DNA of 64,000 nt from an uncultured Sphingomonas sp. Its GTDB lineage: Bacteria; Pseudomonadota; Alphaproteobacteria; Sphingomonadales; Sphingomonadaceae. Each line of letters opens with the position of its first letter. Within the stretch, counting starts at the first letter, position 1. Location: NCBI RefSeq assembly GCF_937871615.1, contig NZ_CALMPA010000046.1, positions 186,001 to 250,000 on the forward strand, in the 5' to 3' direction. Positions 17,544 to 27,041 of the stretch are shown in pieces. Under the pieces are notes generated by a model that saw only the letters and a list, made by a program, of their open reading frames with translations, had not been told where the DNA came from and searched no databases. A program made the translations under genes and the position numbers.

Positions 17544-20291
17544 ATGACCGAACTGCCCAAGACTTTCGATCCCGCCGCCATCGAATCCCGCTGGTACAGC
17601 CATTGGGAGGATAACGGACTGTTCCGCCCCGATCGGCCGGGCGCGGAGCCGTGGACGATCGTTAACCCGCCGCCCAACGTCACCGGCTCGTTGCATATCG
17701 GGCACGCGCTCGACAATACGTTGCAGGATATCCTTGCCCGACACGCGCGGCTGAAGGGCAAGGACGCCTTGTGGGTGGTCGGCACCGATCACGCCGGCAT
17801 CGCGACGCAGATGGTGGTCGAGCGCCAGATGGCGGAGCGCCAGCAGAAGCGCACCGATTTCACCCGCGAGGAATTCATCGCGAAGGTGTGGGAGTGGAAA
17901 GCGGAGAGCGGCGGCGCGATCACGCGCCAGCTCCGCCGGCTCGGCTGCTCGATGGACTGGGCGAACGAACGCTTCACAATGGATGAGGGCTTCAGCAAGG
18001 CGGTGCTGAAGGTGTTCGTCGATTTGCACAAGCAGGGGCTGATCTATCGCGACAAAAGGCTGGTGAACTGGGATCCCGGCCTTGGCACCGCGATCAGCGA
18101 CCTTGAGGTCGAGACGCGCGAGGTGAACGGCAAGTTCTGGCACCTGCGCTATCCGCTGGCGGATGGCAGCGGCTTCATCTCGGTCGCCACCACGCGGCCC
18201 GAGACGATGCTCGCCGATATGGCCGTAGCGGTGAACCCGGAGGATGCGCGCTACACCGCGCTGATCGGCAAGCAGGTGAAGCTGCCGATCACCGGGCGCC
18301 TGATCCCGATCATCGCCGACGAACATGCTGATCCGGAACTGGGATCGGGCGCGGTGAAGATCACGCCGGGGCATGATTTCAACGACTTCGAGGTCGGCAA
18401 GCGCGCCGGGTTCAAAGCGGCTGAGATGCTCAACATGCTCGATGCCAAGGCGCAGGTGACGCAGACCGCCGATGGCCTGATCCCGGCGGAACTGCTGGGC
18501 CTCGATCGCTTCCACGCGCGCAAGCTGGTGGTGGAGCGGCTGGAGGCGGAGGGCTTCCTTGAGCGCGTCGAGGATCGCGTGATCCAGACGCCTTATGGCG
18601 ATCGTTCCGGCGAGGTGATCGAGCCGTGGCTGACCGATCAATGGTATGTCGACGCGGCGACGCTGGCCAAGCCCGCGATCGAAGCGGTGACCTCGGGCAA
18701 GACGCGCATCGTGCCCAAGACGTGGGAAAAGACCTATTTCAACTGGATGGAGAATATCCAGCCGTGGTGCGTCTCGCGACAGCTTTGGTGGGGGCACCGG
18801 ATTCCGGCCTGGATGTCGTTCGGCAACCCGGAAACTGGAGAGCCGGAACGATGCTATGTTGCGGAGACGGAAGAAGCGGCGTTGCTTCAAGCTCGTCAGG
18901 ACGCGGGTGATCGCAAGATCATCATTTTTGAAGATTGGAGTTCGGCGCTTCAAGTCGAAGGTAATGGCCCGACCGCCTTCGACTCAGACGTCTATGCGAT
19001 CGTTCGCGACCCCGATGTCCTCGATACCTGGTTCTCCTCGGCCCTCTGGCCGTTCGCGACGATGGGCTGGCCGGACAACGCCGATCCCACGCTCGCCGGG
19101 CGCTACCCGAACAACGTGCTGATTTCCGGTTTCGACATCCTGTTCTTCTGGGATGCGCGGATGATGATGCAGGGCCTGCATTTCATGAAGGACGTGCCGT
19201 TCCGCACGCTCTACCTGCACGGCCTCGTCCGCGCCGCTGACGGCGCGAAGATGTCGAAATCCAAGGGCAATACGGTCGATCCGCTTGGGCTGATCGACAA
19301 ATATGGCGCGGACGCGCTGCGCTTTTTCATGGCGGCGATGGAAAGCCAGGGCCGTGACATCAAGATGGATGAGAAGCGCGTCGAGGGTTATCGCAACTTC
19401 GCGACCAAGCTGTGGAATGCCAGCCGCTTCTGCCAGGCGAACGGCATCGGCGGGTCCGCCACGCTGGAGCCGCCGGCGGCCACTTCGGCGGTCAACAAAT
19501 GGATCGTCGGCGAATGCGTGAAGGCGATCCAGTCGGTCGATCTCGCGCTGGCGGAACTGCGCTTCGATGCGGCGGCCAATGCGATCTACCAGTTTGTGTG
19601 GAGCCAGTTTTGCGACTGGTATCTGGAGCTTATCAAGGGCCGGATCGACGATGAGACGCGCGCCGTGGCGGGCTGGGTGCTCGATCAGATACTGGTCGTG
19701 CTTCATCCGTTCATGCCGTTCATCACCGAGGAATTGTGGCACGCGCTCAGCCCGCGCGAGCATGAATTGATCGTCGCGAAATGGCCGATGGCGGATGCGC
19801 GGGCGATAGATCCGATGGCGAGCGACGAGATCGATTGGGTCATCAAGGTCATCAGTGAGATTCGGTCTGCGCGAACTGAACTCAACATTCCGCCCGGTAC
19901 GCGAATGGAAAGCTACGTTGCCGGAGCAAACGACCGACAGCAGCAGATGATAAAGCGTAATTGGTCCACCATCAGTAAGCTCGCACGAGTTGAGCAGGTC
20001 GATCTAGATCAGGACAAGCTTGGCAGCGCAAATGCGCTTCAAGTCGTCGTCGATGATGTGATTTTCGCGCTTCAACTTGAAGGAGTGATCGACCTCGATG
20101 CCGAACGCGCGCGCCTCGCCAAGGCGATCGCGGGGGCGGAGAAGGAACGCGATTCGCTCGCGGCCCGGCTCGGCAATGCCAGCTTCGTCGAACGCGCCAA
20201 GCCGGAAGCGGTGGAAAAGGCGCGCGCCGATCATGCGGACAAGGCGGCGGAAGCCGAACGGCTGGCGGCGGCGCTGGCCCGGCTGGGCTAG
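17544..20291 (+). CDS. valS: Valine-tRNA ligase
   Basis: 915 residues, normal for bacterial ValRS. Class I signatures: 'HIGHALDNT' near residue 51 and 'KMSKSKGN' near residue 570; the editing CP1 domain lies between ('[13 protein letters not shown]'), and the C-terminal anticodon-binding and coiled-coil domains follow, ending in '[13 protein letters not shown]'. It charges tRNA-Val in the cytoplasm. Two stretches, about 18835-18980 and 19850-20090, use more A/T-ending codons than the rest of the gene, suggesting recombination. The ATG at 17544 directly follows an inverted repeat. Confidence 0.96.
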   Translation: MTELPKTFDPAAIESRWYSHWEDNGLFRPDRPGAEPWTIVNPPPNVTGSLHIGHALDNTLQDILARHARLKGKDALWVVGTDHAGIATQMVVERQMAERQQKRTDFTREEFIAKVWEWKAESGGAITRQLRRLGCSMDWANERFTMDEGFSKAVLKVFVDLHKQGLIYRDKRLVNWDPGLGTAISDLEVETREVNGKFWHLRYPLADGSGFISVATTRPETMLADMAVAVNPEDARYTALIGKQVKLPITGRLIPIIADEHADPELGSGAVKITPGHDFNDFEVGKRAGFKAAEMLNMLDAKAQVTQTADGLIPAELLGLDRFHARKLVVERLEAEGFLERVEDRVIQTPYGDRSGEVIEPWLTDQWYVDAATLAKPAIEAVTSGKTRIVPKTWEKTYFNWMENIQPWCVSRQLWWGHRIPAWMSFGNPETGEPERCYVAETEEAALLQARQDAGDRKIIIFEDWSSALQVEGNGPTAFDSDVYAIVRDPDVLDTWFSSALWPFATMGWPDNADPTLAGRYPNNVLISGFDILFFWDARMMMQGLHFMKDVPFRTLYLHGLVRAADGAKMSKSKGNTVDPLGLIDKYGADALRFFMAAMESQGRDIKMDEKRVEGYRNFATKLWNASRFCQANGIGGSATLEPPAATSAVNKWIVGECVKAIQSVDLALAELRFDAAANAIYQFVWSQFCDWYLELIKGRIDDETRAVAGWVLDQILVVLHPFMPFITEELWHALSPREHELIVAKWPMADARAIDPMASDEIDWVIKVISEIRSARTELNIPPGTRMESYVAGANDRQQQMIKRNWSTISKLARVEQVDLDQDKLGSANALQVVVDDVIFALQLEGVIDLDAERARLAKAIAGAEKERDSLAARLGNASFVERAKPEAVEKARADHADKAAEAERLAAALARLG

Positions 20292-20398
20292 GGCGGGCGG
20301 GCCGGGGGCGCCGATGCGCGAAACCGGCTTTGCTTTGCCGAAAAATGGATGAGAGGGGCGGCTGCATCTTTTTCCGTCCGTGGAGAGAAAGGTCGCCT

Positions 20399-21883
20399 GT
20401 GTCGGATCGTGACGAACCATCGGCGGAACGCGTGGCTTCCGCGCCGCGACATGGGCATTCGCATAACCTGACCTCGGGGCCGATCGGATCGGCGCTGTTG
20501 ATGTTCGCGCTGCCGACGCTGGCGTCCAATATCCTGCAATCGCTCAACGGCTCGATCAACGCGATCTGGGTCGGGCGATTCCTGGGGGAGGGCGCGCTGG
20601 CCGCCACCTCCAACGCGAACATCATCATGTTCCTGACGTTTGGCGCGGTGTTCGGCTTCGGCATGGCGGCGACGATCATGGTCGGGCAGAGCTGGGGCCG
20701 CCGCGATGTGGAGGGCGCGCGCCGCGCATTCGGATCGGCGATCGGGCTGGTGTTCTGCACCGCGATCGTGGTGGCGACGCTGGGCTGGATATTCGCGCCG
20801 GAAATCCTCCATGCGCTCGCCACGCCGCAGGTGGCGTTCGAGCCTGCGCTTGATTATCTGCGCGTCATCTTCCTCGGGCTGCCGGCATCAATGCTGCTGG
20901 TGCTGATGTTCATGGGGCTGCGCGGCACGGGCGATTCGGTGACGCCTTTGTGGTTCATGGGATTGTGCGTGGTGCTCGATGCGGGGCTCAATCCGCTGTT
21001 CATCCTTGGCGTGGGGCCGTTGCCGCGCCTGGGAATCGCGGGATCGGCGCTCGCGACGCTGATCGCCAATGTCGTGGCGATGGGGTTGCTGGTCTTCTAC
21101 ATTCAGTATCGCAACCTTCCCTTGCGGCTGAAGGGCGCGGAGTTGCGCTATATGCTGCCGTCGCCCGCGCTTGTCCGCACGATCATTGGCAAGGGGCTGC
21201 CGATCGGGGCGCAGATGCTGGTGATGTCCACCTCCTCGCTGGTGATGGTCGGGCTGGTGAACCGCCATGGCATTGATACGATCGCGGCCTATGGCATCAC
21301 CCAGCAATTGTGGAACTATGTTCAGATGCCGGCGATGGCGATCGGCGCGGCGGTTTCCGCGATGGCGGCGCAGAATATCGGCGCCGGGCGCTGGGATCGG
21401 GTGACGCGCATCACGCGGGCCGGGCTTTACTACAATCTGGCGATGACCGGCGCGATGGTGTTGCTGGTGATCGCGTTCGATCGCCCGCTGCTCAGCCTCT
21501 TTATCGGCGCGGCCAGCCCGGCAGTCCCTGTCGCGCGACATATCAACCTGATCGTAACCTGGGGGTTGATCCTGTTCGGTGCGACGATGATCCTGTTCGG
21601 CACCGTCCGCGCGAACGGCGCGGTATGGGGGCCGCTCATCATCCTTGCCGTTTCGATGTTCCCGGTTCGCCTCGGGCTGGCGCTGGGGCTGGATCCCGTG
21701 TGGGGGGCGAATGCGCTGTGGTGGAGCTTTCCGCTCGGCTCGGTCGCCAATCTCGCGCTGGCGGTGCTTTACTATCTGTACGGTCCGTGGCGGCGCGGCG
21801 GGCTGCTCGTGCCCGAGAATTTCGTCGACGAGCGCAGCCACGCGGATATCGAGCCTGCGGCCAATCTGAAGCCGGTGAGCTGA
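20399..21883 (+). CDS. MATE family multidrug efflux transporter
   Basis: 494 residues with twelve predicted membrane segments in two similar halves; 'PIGSALLMFALPTLASNILQSLNGS' and 'IWVGRFLGEGALAATSNANI' are the MATE signature of the first half and 'GKGLPIGAQMLVMSTSSLVM' that of the second. It exports cationic drugs in exchange for sodium or protons. GTG 20399 is used, preceded by GGAGAGAAAGG; the upstream ATG at 20330 would add a non-conserved, charged leader. About 110 bp after valS and 90 bp before hemB. Confidence 0.9.
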   Translation: MSDRDEPSAERVASAPRHGHSHNLTSGPIGSALLMFALPTLASNILQSLNGSINAIWVGRFLGEGALAATSNANIIMFLTFGAVFGFGMAATIMVGQSWGRRDVEGARRAFGSAIGLVFCTAIVVATLGWIFAPEILHALATPQVAFEPALDYLRVIFLGLPASMLLVLMFMGLRGTGDSVTPLWFMGLCVVLDAGLNPLFILGVGPLPRLGIAGSALATLIANVVAMGLLVFYIQYRNLPLRLKGAELRYMLPSPALVRTIIGKGLPIGAQMLVMSTSSLVMVGLVNRHGIDTIAAYGITQQLWNYVQMPAMAIGAAVSAMAAQNIGAGRWDRVTRITRAGLYYNLAMTGAMVLLVIAFDRPLLSLFIGAASPAVPVARHINLIVTWGLILFGATMILFGTVRANGAVWGPLIILAVSMFPVRLGLALGLDPVWGANALWWSFPLGSVANLALAVLYYLYGPWRRGGLLVPENFVDERSHADIEPAANLKPVS

Positions 21884-21971
21884 TACGGATCGACATTCAG
21901 CTCGGGCTGGCTGCACACACCTGATTTGCACCGTGCCGCGGCAAGGCTTGCCCGGCGCCGCGCGAAGGCGC

Positions 21972-22979
21972 ATGTCGCCGGGCGTTATGCACGCATCTTT
22001 TCCCGCGCTTCGCCTCCGTCGCACCCGTGTCGCCGAATGGAGCCGCCGTCTGCATCGCGAGACGGTGCTCACCCCGGCGGACCTGATCTGGCCATTGTTC
22101 ATCACGGACGGGAAGGACGTGGAGGAGCCGGTCGCCAGCCTGCCCGGCGTATCGCGCTGGTCGGTCGATCGCATCGTCGCGCGGGCGAAAGAGGCGCGCG
22201 ATCTTGGCATCCCATGCGTCGCGCTGTTTCCCAATACCCCGGCGAACCTGCGCACCGACGACGGGCGGGAGGCGCTGAACCCCGATAATCTGATGTGCCG
22301 GGCGATCCGGGCGATCAAGGATGCGGTGCCCGAGGTGGGCATCCTCACCGATGTCGCGCTCGATCCCTATACCGCGCATGGCCATGACGGGCTGGTCGAC
22401 GATCACGGCTATGTCCTCAACGATTCCACCGTGGAAATCCTCGTCGGCCAGTCGCTCAATCAGGCGGCGGCGGGCGCGGATATCATCGCGCCGTCGGACA
22501 TGATGGACGGCCGTATCGGCACGATCCGCGCCGCACTGGAAGGGGCGGGGCATGTCAACGTGCAGATCATGGCCTATGCCGCCAAATATGCCAGCGCCTT
22601 TTATGGCCCGTTCCGCGACGCGGTAGGTAGCCGTGGGCTGCTGAAGGGTGACAAGAAGACCTATCAGATGGACCACGCCAATGCCGAGGAGGCGCTGCGC
22701 GAGGTGGCGCTGGATCTGGCCGAGGGGGCGGATAGCGTGATGGTGAAGCCGGGGTTGCCCTATCTCGATATCGTGTGGCGGGTGAAGGAGGCATTTTCCG
22801 TGCCCGTCTTCGCCTATCAGGTGTCGGGCGAATATGCGATGATCGAGGCTGCCGCTGCCGCCGGGGCGGGGGATCGCGACGCGCTGGTGCTGGAAACCCT
22901 GATCGCGATGTGTCGTGCCGGCTGTTCCGGTGTGCTCACCTATCATGCGGCCCATGCCGCGCGGTTGCTCGCCGCATGA
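21972..22979 (+). CDS. hemB: Delta-aminolevulinic acid dehydratase (porphobilinogen synthase)
   Basis: 335 residues. The two active-site lysines are recognisable: 'VQIMAYAAKYASAFYGPFRD' (Schiff-base/allosteric region) and 'DSVMVKPGLPYLDI'. 'DVALDPYTAHGHDG' is the alphaproteobacterial form of the metal region, with Asp/Ala replacing zinc cysteines, indicating a magnesium-dependent enzyme. It condenses two ALA molecules to porphobilinogen in haem synthesis. ATG 21972 (after GAAGG) or 21987 are possible starts. It overlaps the following GNAT gene by 4 bp (ATGA), so hemB and two GNAT genes form an operon. Confidence 0.95.
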   Translation: MSPGVMHASFPALRLRRTRVAEWSRRLHRETVLTPADLIWPLFITDGKDVEEPVASLPGVSRWSVDRIVARAKEARDLGIPCVALFPNTPANLRTDDGREALNPDNLMCRAIRAIKDAVPEVGILTDVALDPYTAHGHDGLVDDHGYVLNDSTVEILVGQSLNQAAAGADIIAPSDMMDGRIGTIRAALEGAGHVNVQIMAYAAKYASAFYGPFRDAVGSRGLLKGDKKTYQMDHANAEEALREVALDLAEGADSVMVKPGLPYLDIVWRVKEAFSVPVFAYQVSGEYAMIEAAAAAGAGDRDALVLETLIAMCRAGCSGVLTYHAAHAARLLAA

Positions 22980-23497
22980 TCGAGACCGAGCGGCTGATCC
23001 TGCGCCGCATCGAGCCGCGCGATCGCGCGCCGCTGCACGCGATGTGGGCCGATCCACGCGTGATGGTCGATCTCGGGCCGGTGAAATCCGCTGAGGATAG
23101 CGACGCGGCGCTGGCGCGACATGCCTCCTACGATCCGCTCGGTTTCTTCGTGGTGGAACGGCGCGCGGACGGCGCGACGATCGGTTTTTGCGGGCTCAAG
23201 CCCGGCGCGCCCGACACGCCCATCGCGGATATGCTGGAGGTGGGCTGGATGCTCGCGGTGCCTTATTGGGGCGGCGGCTATGCGCGCGAGGCGGCGGCGG
23301 CGAGCATCGCATGGGGATGGTCGGCGCGTGATGACGCGGCGATCGTGGCGATCACCTCGCGCCGCAACGCCAAAAGCCGTGGGCTGATGGAGCGGCTGGG
23401 GATGGCGCATGTGCCCGCGCTCGATTTCCGGCACCCGTTGTTCGCGGCGGATGACCCGTTGTCGGATACCGTCACCTATCGGATCGAGCGACCGTGA
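22976..23497 (+). CDS. GNAT family N-acetyltransferase (RimJ/RimL type), first of a tandem pair
   Basis: 173 residues: 'MIETERLILRRIEPRDRAPL' is the classical RimJ/RimL start, 'GGGYAREAAAASIAWGW' is the acetyl-CoA motif A region, and 'NAKSRGLMERLGMAH' closes the fold. Such enzymes acetylate ribosomal proteins, amino acids or small amines; the substrate is unknown. The ATG overlaps the hemB stop. It shares about half of its key residues with the next gene and the two probably arose by tandem duplication. Confidence 0.88.
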   Translation: MIETERLILRRIEPRDRAPLHAMWADPRVMVDLGPVKSAEDSDAALARHASYDPLGFFVVERRADGATIGFCGLKPGAPDTPIADMLEVGWMLAVPYWGGGYAREAAAASIAWGWSARDDAAIVAITSRRNAKSRGLMERLGMAHVPALDFRHPLFAADDPLSDTVTYRIERP

Positions 23498-24036
23498 TCG
23501 AAACCGGGCGTCTTTTGCTGCGCCGGTGGCGAGCCGACGATATCGAGCCCTTCTTCGCGATGGGGCAGGACGCGGAGGTGATGCGTTATCTCGGGCCGCC
23601 GACGACGCGTGATGATTGCGAGGCGGTCGTCGTGCGGCAAAACGCGCTGGCGGATGAGACCGGCAGTTGTTTCTGGGCGATCGAGCGGCTTTCGGACGGC
23701 GAGTTCCTTGGCTTCTGTGGGATCAAACCCGGTCCTGCTGGTACGCCTGTCGCCGACCAGCCGGAAATCGGCTGGCGGCTGGCGCGTGCGGGTTGGGGGC
23801 AGGGTTATGCGCGCGAGGCGGCACAGGCTTCGCTGGACCGCGCCTGGGCGACGACGGACTGGCCGGCGATCGCGGCGATCACGGTGCCGGCCAACGAACG
23901 CAGTTGGGGGCTGATGATCCGCCTCGGCATGGTGCGCGATCCGCAGGGCGATTTTGACCATCCGTCGCTTGCCGTGGGCGATCCGTTGCGTCGCCATCTC
24001 ACCTATCGGATCAGCCGGCCCACCCCGATCGTCTGA
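23494..24036 (+). CDS. GNAT family N-acetyltransferase (RimJ/RimL type), second of a tandem pair
   Basis: 180 residues with a GTG start overlapping the previous stop (GTGA). 'MIETGRLLLRRWRADDIEPF' and 'GWGQGYAREAAQASLDRAW' mirror the upstream gene, and 'NERSWGLMIRLGM' is the typical C-terminal cofactor region. The substrate is unknown. Translational coupling and shared motifs point to a paralogous pair cotranscribed with hemB. It converges with a lipoprotein gene 5 bp away. Confidence 0.88.
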   Translation: MIETGRLLLRRWRADDIEPFFAMGQDAEVMRYLGPPTTRDDCEAVVVRQNALADETGSCFWAIERLSDGEFLGFCGIKPGPAGTPVADQPEIGWRLARAGWGQGYAREAAQASLDRAWATTDWPAIAAITVPANERSWGLMIRLGMVRDPQGDFDHPSLAVGDPLRRHLTYRISRPTPIV

Positions 24037-24041
24037 GCGCT

Positions 24042-24539
24042 TCAACCTGCCGGTGAGAGGCGCCGCTGGAGCATTGTGATCCGCGCCATCGACGCGTCCG
24101 CCGCCTGCTGGGCCTGCGTGATTGCCTGCTCCAGCGCCGGATAAGCTGGCGCGAGCGCAAGGGCGCGATCGGATGCGAACTGCTCCAGATCAGTCAGCAC
24201 ATCGACCTGGCGGGCATGAGCCGAGTCGAGGTCAGCCATCGCGGTTTGCGCGTCGAGCCAGGCGTCGCTTCCGACCGGAGCATTGCCTGCCGCCCTGGTC
24301 AGGCGTTCCGCTCGAATCACAGCGTTATCGAACGCTTCGCCCGCCTGCTTCAGCGAATCGCGCGCCGCGGCGATTCGCGAATCAAGCTCTGGATCGACCA
24401 CAACCGGCGCCGGCGGCGGCGGGGCCGGCTCGCGAAAATCCAGCCGCTCGCCGGCACGCGGCAGCAGCGAAGGATATTCATGCTCCGCACATGCACCGAG
24501 CAGAAGCGCGAGCGCGGCAAGGGGGAGAAGGGGCTTCAT
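24042..24539 (-). CDS. Small helical lipoprotein of unknown function
   Basis: 165 residues with a lipobox 'LALLLGAC' (Cys19). After a proline-rich spacer ('REPAPPPPAPVVVDPELD') the rest is alanine-rich, heptad-like helix from about residue 50 to the end, probably a coiled coil in the periplasm ('LEQAITQAQQAADASMARI'). I do not recognise a family; the size and layout resemble DUF4398-like lipoproteins. ATG 24539 starts the signal peptide; the open frame runs 17 codons further up. It lies between the GNAT pair and tRNA-Arg. Confidence 0.65.
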   Translation of the reverse strand: MKPLLPLAALALLLGACAEHEYPSLLPRAGERLDFREPAPPPPAPVVVDPELDSRIAAARDSLKQAGEAFDNAVIRAERLTRAAGNAPVGSDAWLDAQTAMADLDSAHARQVDVLTDLEQFASDRALALAPAYPALEQAITQAQQAADASMARITMLQRRLSPAG

Positions 24540-24623
24540 TGCCCGCAAGCTGTACGGAGCGAGAAAAGTGTTCGCAACGCTCTTGCGCAACTCAAAACCC
24601 CCTTCTAAAGGAGCCCCTCCAAA

Positions 24624-24700
24624 GCGCCCGTAGCTCAGCTGGATAGAGCATCAGACTACGAATCTGAGGGTCGGACGTTCGAATCGTTCCGGGCGCGCCA
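24624..24700 (+). tRNA. tRNA-Arg (ACG), integration target of the mobile element
   Basis: Complete cloverleaf: acceptor GCGCCCG / CGGGCGC, D arm GCTC-AGCTGGATA-GAGC, anticodon stem TCAGA / TCTGA with loop CTACGAA (anticodon ACG), T loop TTCGAAT, discriminator G and an encoded CCA at 24698-24700. 77 nt. Its 3' half (24656-24700) is also the end of the recombinase gene on the other strand, so the element sits in its 3' side and leaves the tRNA functional. Confidence 0.97.
24656..24700. other. Left attachment region (attL) within tRNA-Arg
   Basis: The last 45 bases of the tRNA gene, from the anticodon loop to CCA, are shared by the tRNA and by the recombinase C terminus. The crossover probably lies within or next to this segment. 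The exact core cannot be defined without the right junction or an empty site. Confidence 0.5.
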
Positions 24701-26353
24701 TTTCGGTTCAAAGGCGCGAACGCCTAGCACCGCCGCCTCTACGCCAGAGGCGGCGGTTAGGGTTCGGAGCAACTCACTGCGCAGGCCGCGAATCCGAACC
24801 TCCGTCTTGCTGACCACCTCGACGCGCTGCGCGACCGCCCGGATATGATCGCGGGCAAATGAGCCATCGCCCTGACGCAGCTTCTTGCGCGCCGCCATCG
24901 CAAAGGCACGCAGGCTCTCTGGCGTGATCGCAGGACCGATCTTCTCGATATGCGCCACCGCCCGCTCGGCATCGCCCCTGGCTTGATCGCGGGTTGCCGT
25001 CAGTTCGGCGATCCGATCCTTGAGCGACGAATCGCTCACGTCGATCACACCATTCTCGATCGCGTCATAGAGTCGCTTGAGCTTCGCTTCGGCCTCGGTC
25101 GCGCGGCGCTCCAGATCGGCGACATGGAGCCGCCGCTGATCCACCCATTCGTCGCGGCGTTCGAGAATCTGATCCATCATCTCTTCAAGCCGCTTCGGAT
25201 CGAGCAGTCGCCACTCTAGATGCCCGACTACGGCTTCGTTCAGCCGATCCATCGGGACCGTGATGCCAGGGCAGCCCTTCGCGCCCTGCCGCGCCTTCGT
25301 GGAGCAAGTGTAATAGCGATACTCGCGGCCGACGCTGCTGGTGCCGGTGCGCAGCGTCATTGCGCCGCCGCAGCACGCGCAGAAGCAGATACCCGTGAGC
25401 AGCGTTGGGCCGCCCACGGCCATCGGCGGCATCATCTTCGGGCTGCGTGCCTTGAGCGACCGCTGCACGGCCTCGAACTCCGCCTCCGAGACGATGGCGG
25501 GCACTTCCATGATCGCGTGCTCGCTCTCGGGCTTGGGGGCTTTGGTGCGATAATCCCGATAGTTGAACTTGTGCTGGCCGATATAGGTCGTGCGGGTGAG
25601 CACCTGATGCACGGCTCCAAGCCCCCAGCGCCCGCCGTCGCGGGTGCGGATATTGTTGTCGTTGAGCCAGGTCGCGATTGCCTTGAGGCCCATCGGCCCG
25701 TTGTCATCAACGCCGTTCAGCGCCATCCGGTAGATGCGCCGCACCGTCTCGGCCTGGATCGGGTCGATCTCCAGCTTCTTCTTGATCTTCGCGCCGCGGT
25801 GGCCAGCCTCGACGATCCGATAGCCGATGGGTGGCCGCGCGCCGTTCCAGAAGCCTTGCCGCGCATTCTCCTTCATCGATCGCAGCGTGTGCTTGCCGTT
25901 CTCTTTCGACTGATATTCGTCGAACAGCGTCATGATCTGGCGCATCATCACGCTCATCGGATCGTCGCCCAAATCTTGCGTAATCGAGATCAGCCGCACG
26001 CCATTCTTCGCCAGCTTGCGGACGTAGAACTCGAACTGAAACTGGTCGCGGAAGAAGCGCGAGAAGCTGTGGACCAGGATCACGTTGAACGGCGACGGCT
26101 TCTGCATCGCTGCGTCGATCATCGCCTGAAATGCCGGCCGACGATCATCGGTCGCGGTGTTGCCCGGTTCGACGAACTCGGCCGCGACCTCCCAGCCGCG
26201 CGACAGGCAATAGCCTTCGATCTGGCGGCGCTGGTCGGGGATCGACAGGTCGCTCTCGGCCTGGCGGCCGGTGGAAACGCGCAGATAGAGCGCGGCGCGA
26301 GCTATTGCCATGACCGGCGGGGTGTCCTCGACGCGAAGGGCGGCGTCGGTCAT
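24656..26353 (-). CDS. Large serine recombinase (element integrase)
   Basis: 565 residues. The N-terminal resolvase domain has the catalytic serine in 'ALYLRVSTGRQAESDLSI' and the arginines around 'HSFSRFFRD'; a recombinase domain follows ('MKENARQGFWNGARPPIGYR'), then a zinc-ribbon with 'CFCACCGGAM' and later 'YTCSTKARQGAKGC', and a coiled-coil segment near residues 400-450. It should integrate and excise the element. AAGGAGG lies 9 bases before the ATG (26353). The last 14 codons ('WRARNDSNVRPSDS') and the stop are antisense to tRNA-Arg. It is the last gene of an operon with a toxin-antitoxin pair. Confidence 0.93.
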   Translation of the reverse strand: MTDAALRVEDTPPVMAIARAALYLRVSTGRQAESDLSIPDQRRQIEGYCLSRGWEVAAEFVEPGNTATDDRRPAFQAMIDAAMQKPSPFNVILVHSFSRFFRDQFQFEFYVRKLAKNGVRLISITQDLGDDPMSVMMRQIMTLFDEYQSKENGKHTLRSMKENARQGFWNGARPPIGYRIVEAGHRGAKIKKKLEIDPIQAETVRRIYRMALNGVDDNGPMGLKAIATWLNDNNIRTRDGGRWGLGAVHQVLTRTTYIGQHKFNYRDYRTKAPKPESEHAIMEVPAIVSEAEFEAVQRSLKARSPKMMPPMAVGGPTLLTGICFCACCGGAMTLRTGTSSVGREYRYYTCSTKARQGAKGCPGITVPMDRLNEAVVGHLEWRLLDPKRLEEMMDQILERRDEWVDQRRLHVADLERRATEAEAKLKRLYDAIENGVIDVSDSSLKDRIAELTATRDQARGDAERAVAHIEKIGPAITPESLRAFAMAARKKLRQGDGSFARDHIRAVAQRVEVVSKTEVRIRGLRSELLRTLTAASGVEAAVLGVRAFEPKWRARNDSNVRPSDS

Positions 26354-26371
26354 GGCCTTATCCTCCTTAGT

Positions 26372-26620
26372 TCACGGCAGGGGGCCGAACAGGTCGTCCA
26401 GCTCCTTGCGCAAATGGCCTTCGATGACGCGCAACTCGGCGTCGCCGATCGGCACCCGCTCGGGCCAATCGTCCGTGACCGCGAATGGCCCGCAATCTTT
26501 GATGGCGCGAGCGCGGGACGGCGCGCGCTTCGCTGGCGCCTGCATATAGTCGTGCAGGTCGTCGAGACCGTCCGACCAGCCGCGCGGCGCGCGACGACGA
26601 CGTTTGCGAGACAGGGCCAT
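26372..26620 (-). CDS. Hypothetical protein upstream of the recombinase
   Basis: 82 residues, basic at the start ('MALSRKRRRRAPRGW') and acidic at the end ('ELRVIEGHLRKELDDLFGPL'). I do not recognise a family. It ends 18 bp before the recombinase ATG and is probably translated with it. It lacks a good ribosome-binding site, whereas an ATG in another frame at 26741 has AGGAG placed well, directly after the toxin gene. The two frames could be one gene broken by a single-base deletion near 26612 (see findings). Confidence 0.5.
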   Translation of the reverse strand: MALSRKRRRRAPRGWSDGLDDLHDYMQAPAKRAPSRARAIKDCGPFAVTDDWPERVPIGDAELRVIEGHLRKELDDLFGPLP

Positions 26621-26747
26621 GCGCCGATGCTGATGCCCGGCTGGGCTGGGTGCAAACGGTCCGGCCCGGCGTAGCGCAGATAAGTGTTCAGGGCGGCTTT
26701 GCCGCCGAACGCCGCGTCGCGGCCCGTGGTCGCCAGCGCCATCGCCG

Positions 26748-27041
26748 TTACTCCTCCGACTCGAAGCTGCGGTTTTCGCGGCAATGCCAGAGGCGCAGAA
26801 TGAAGATGGTCGCCGCTACGAGCTCGTAGCGCATCTCGTAATTGCCCACGATGATCCGGCGGACCTCGCGCGGCTCATAGGCTTCCAGCTTCTCGCCGAT
26901 CCTCGGATAATCGAGCAGCCGATCCGGTGCGTGGGCGAGCTGCTGGACCACGCGCGCTGCCGCTTCGGGCGCGACCGGGCTCAGATGCTCGTGCAGACGC
27001 ACAAGGTCCGACGACGCCTTGCTGGTCCACTGGATCTTCAT
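26748..27041 (-). CDS. ParE/RelE family toxin
   Basis: 97 residues with the ParE fold sequence 'MKIQWTSKASSDLVRLHEHL' at the start, 'DYPRIGEKLEAYEPREVRRIIVGNYEMRYE' in the middle and 'IFILRLWHCRENRSFE' at the end, where the family has its conserved Arg-x-x-H-x-R-E. ParE toxins inhibit gyrase, RelE relatives cleave mRNA; the sequence favours ParE. The ATG at 27041 overlaps the antitoxin stop (ATGA). An open frame 16 codons further upstream is antitoxin shadow. Confidence 0.85.
   Translation of the reverse strand: MKIQWTSKASSDLVRLHEHLSPVAPEAAARVVQQLAHAPDRLLDYPRIGEKLEAYEPREVRRIIVGNYEMRYELVAATIFILRLWHCRENRSFESEE

Noticed and set aside
16452..18953. 833-codon open frame on the minus strand opposite the S9 peptidase and valS
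   Set aside because: It is antisense to two well-recognised genes and reads as a basic, His/Arg/Asp-rich shadow typical of G+C-rich DNA; no family features.
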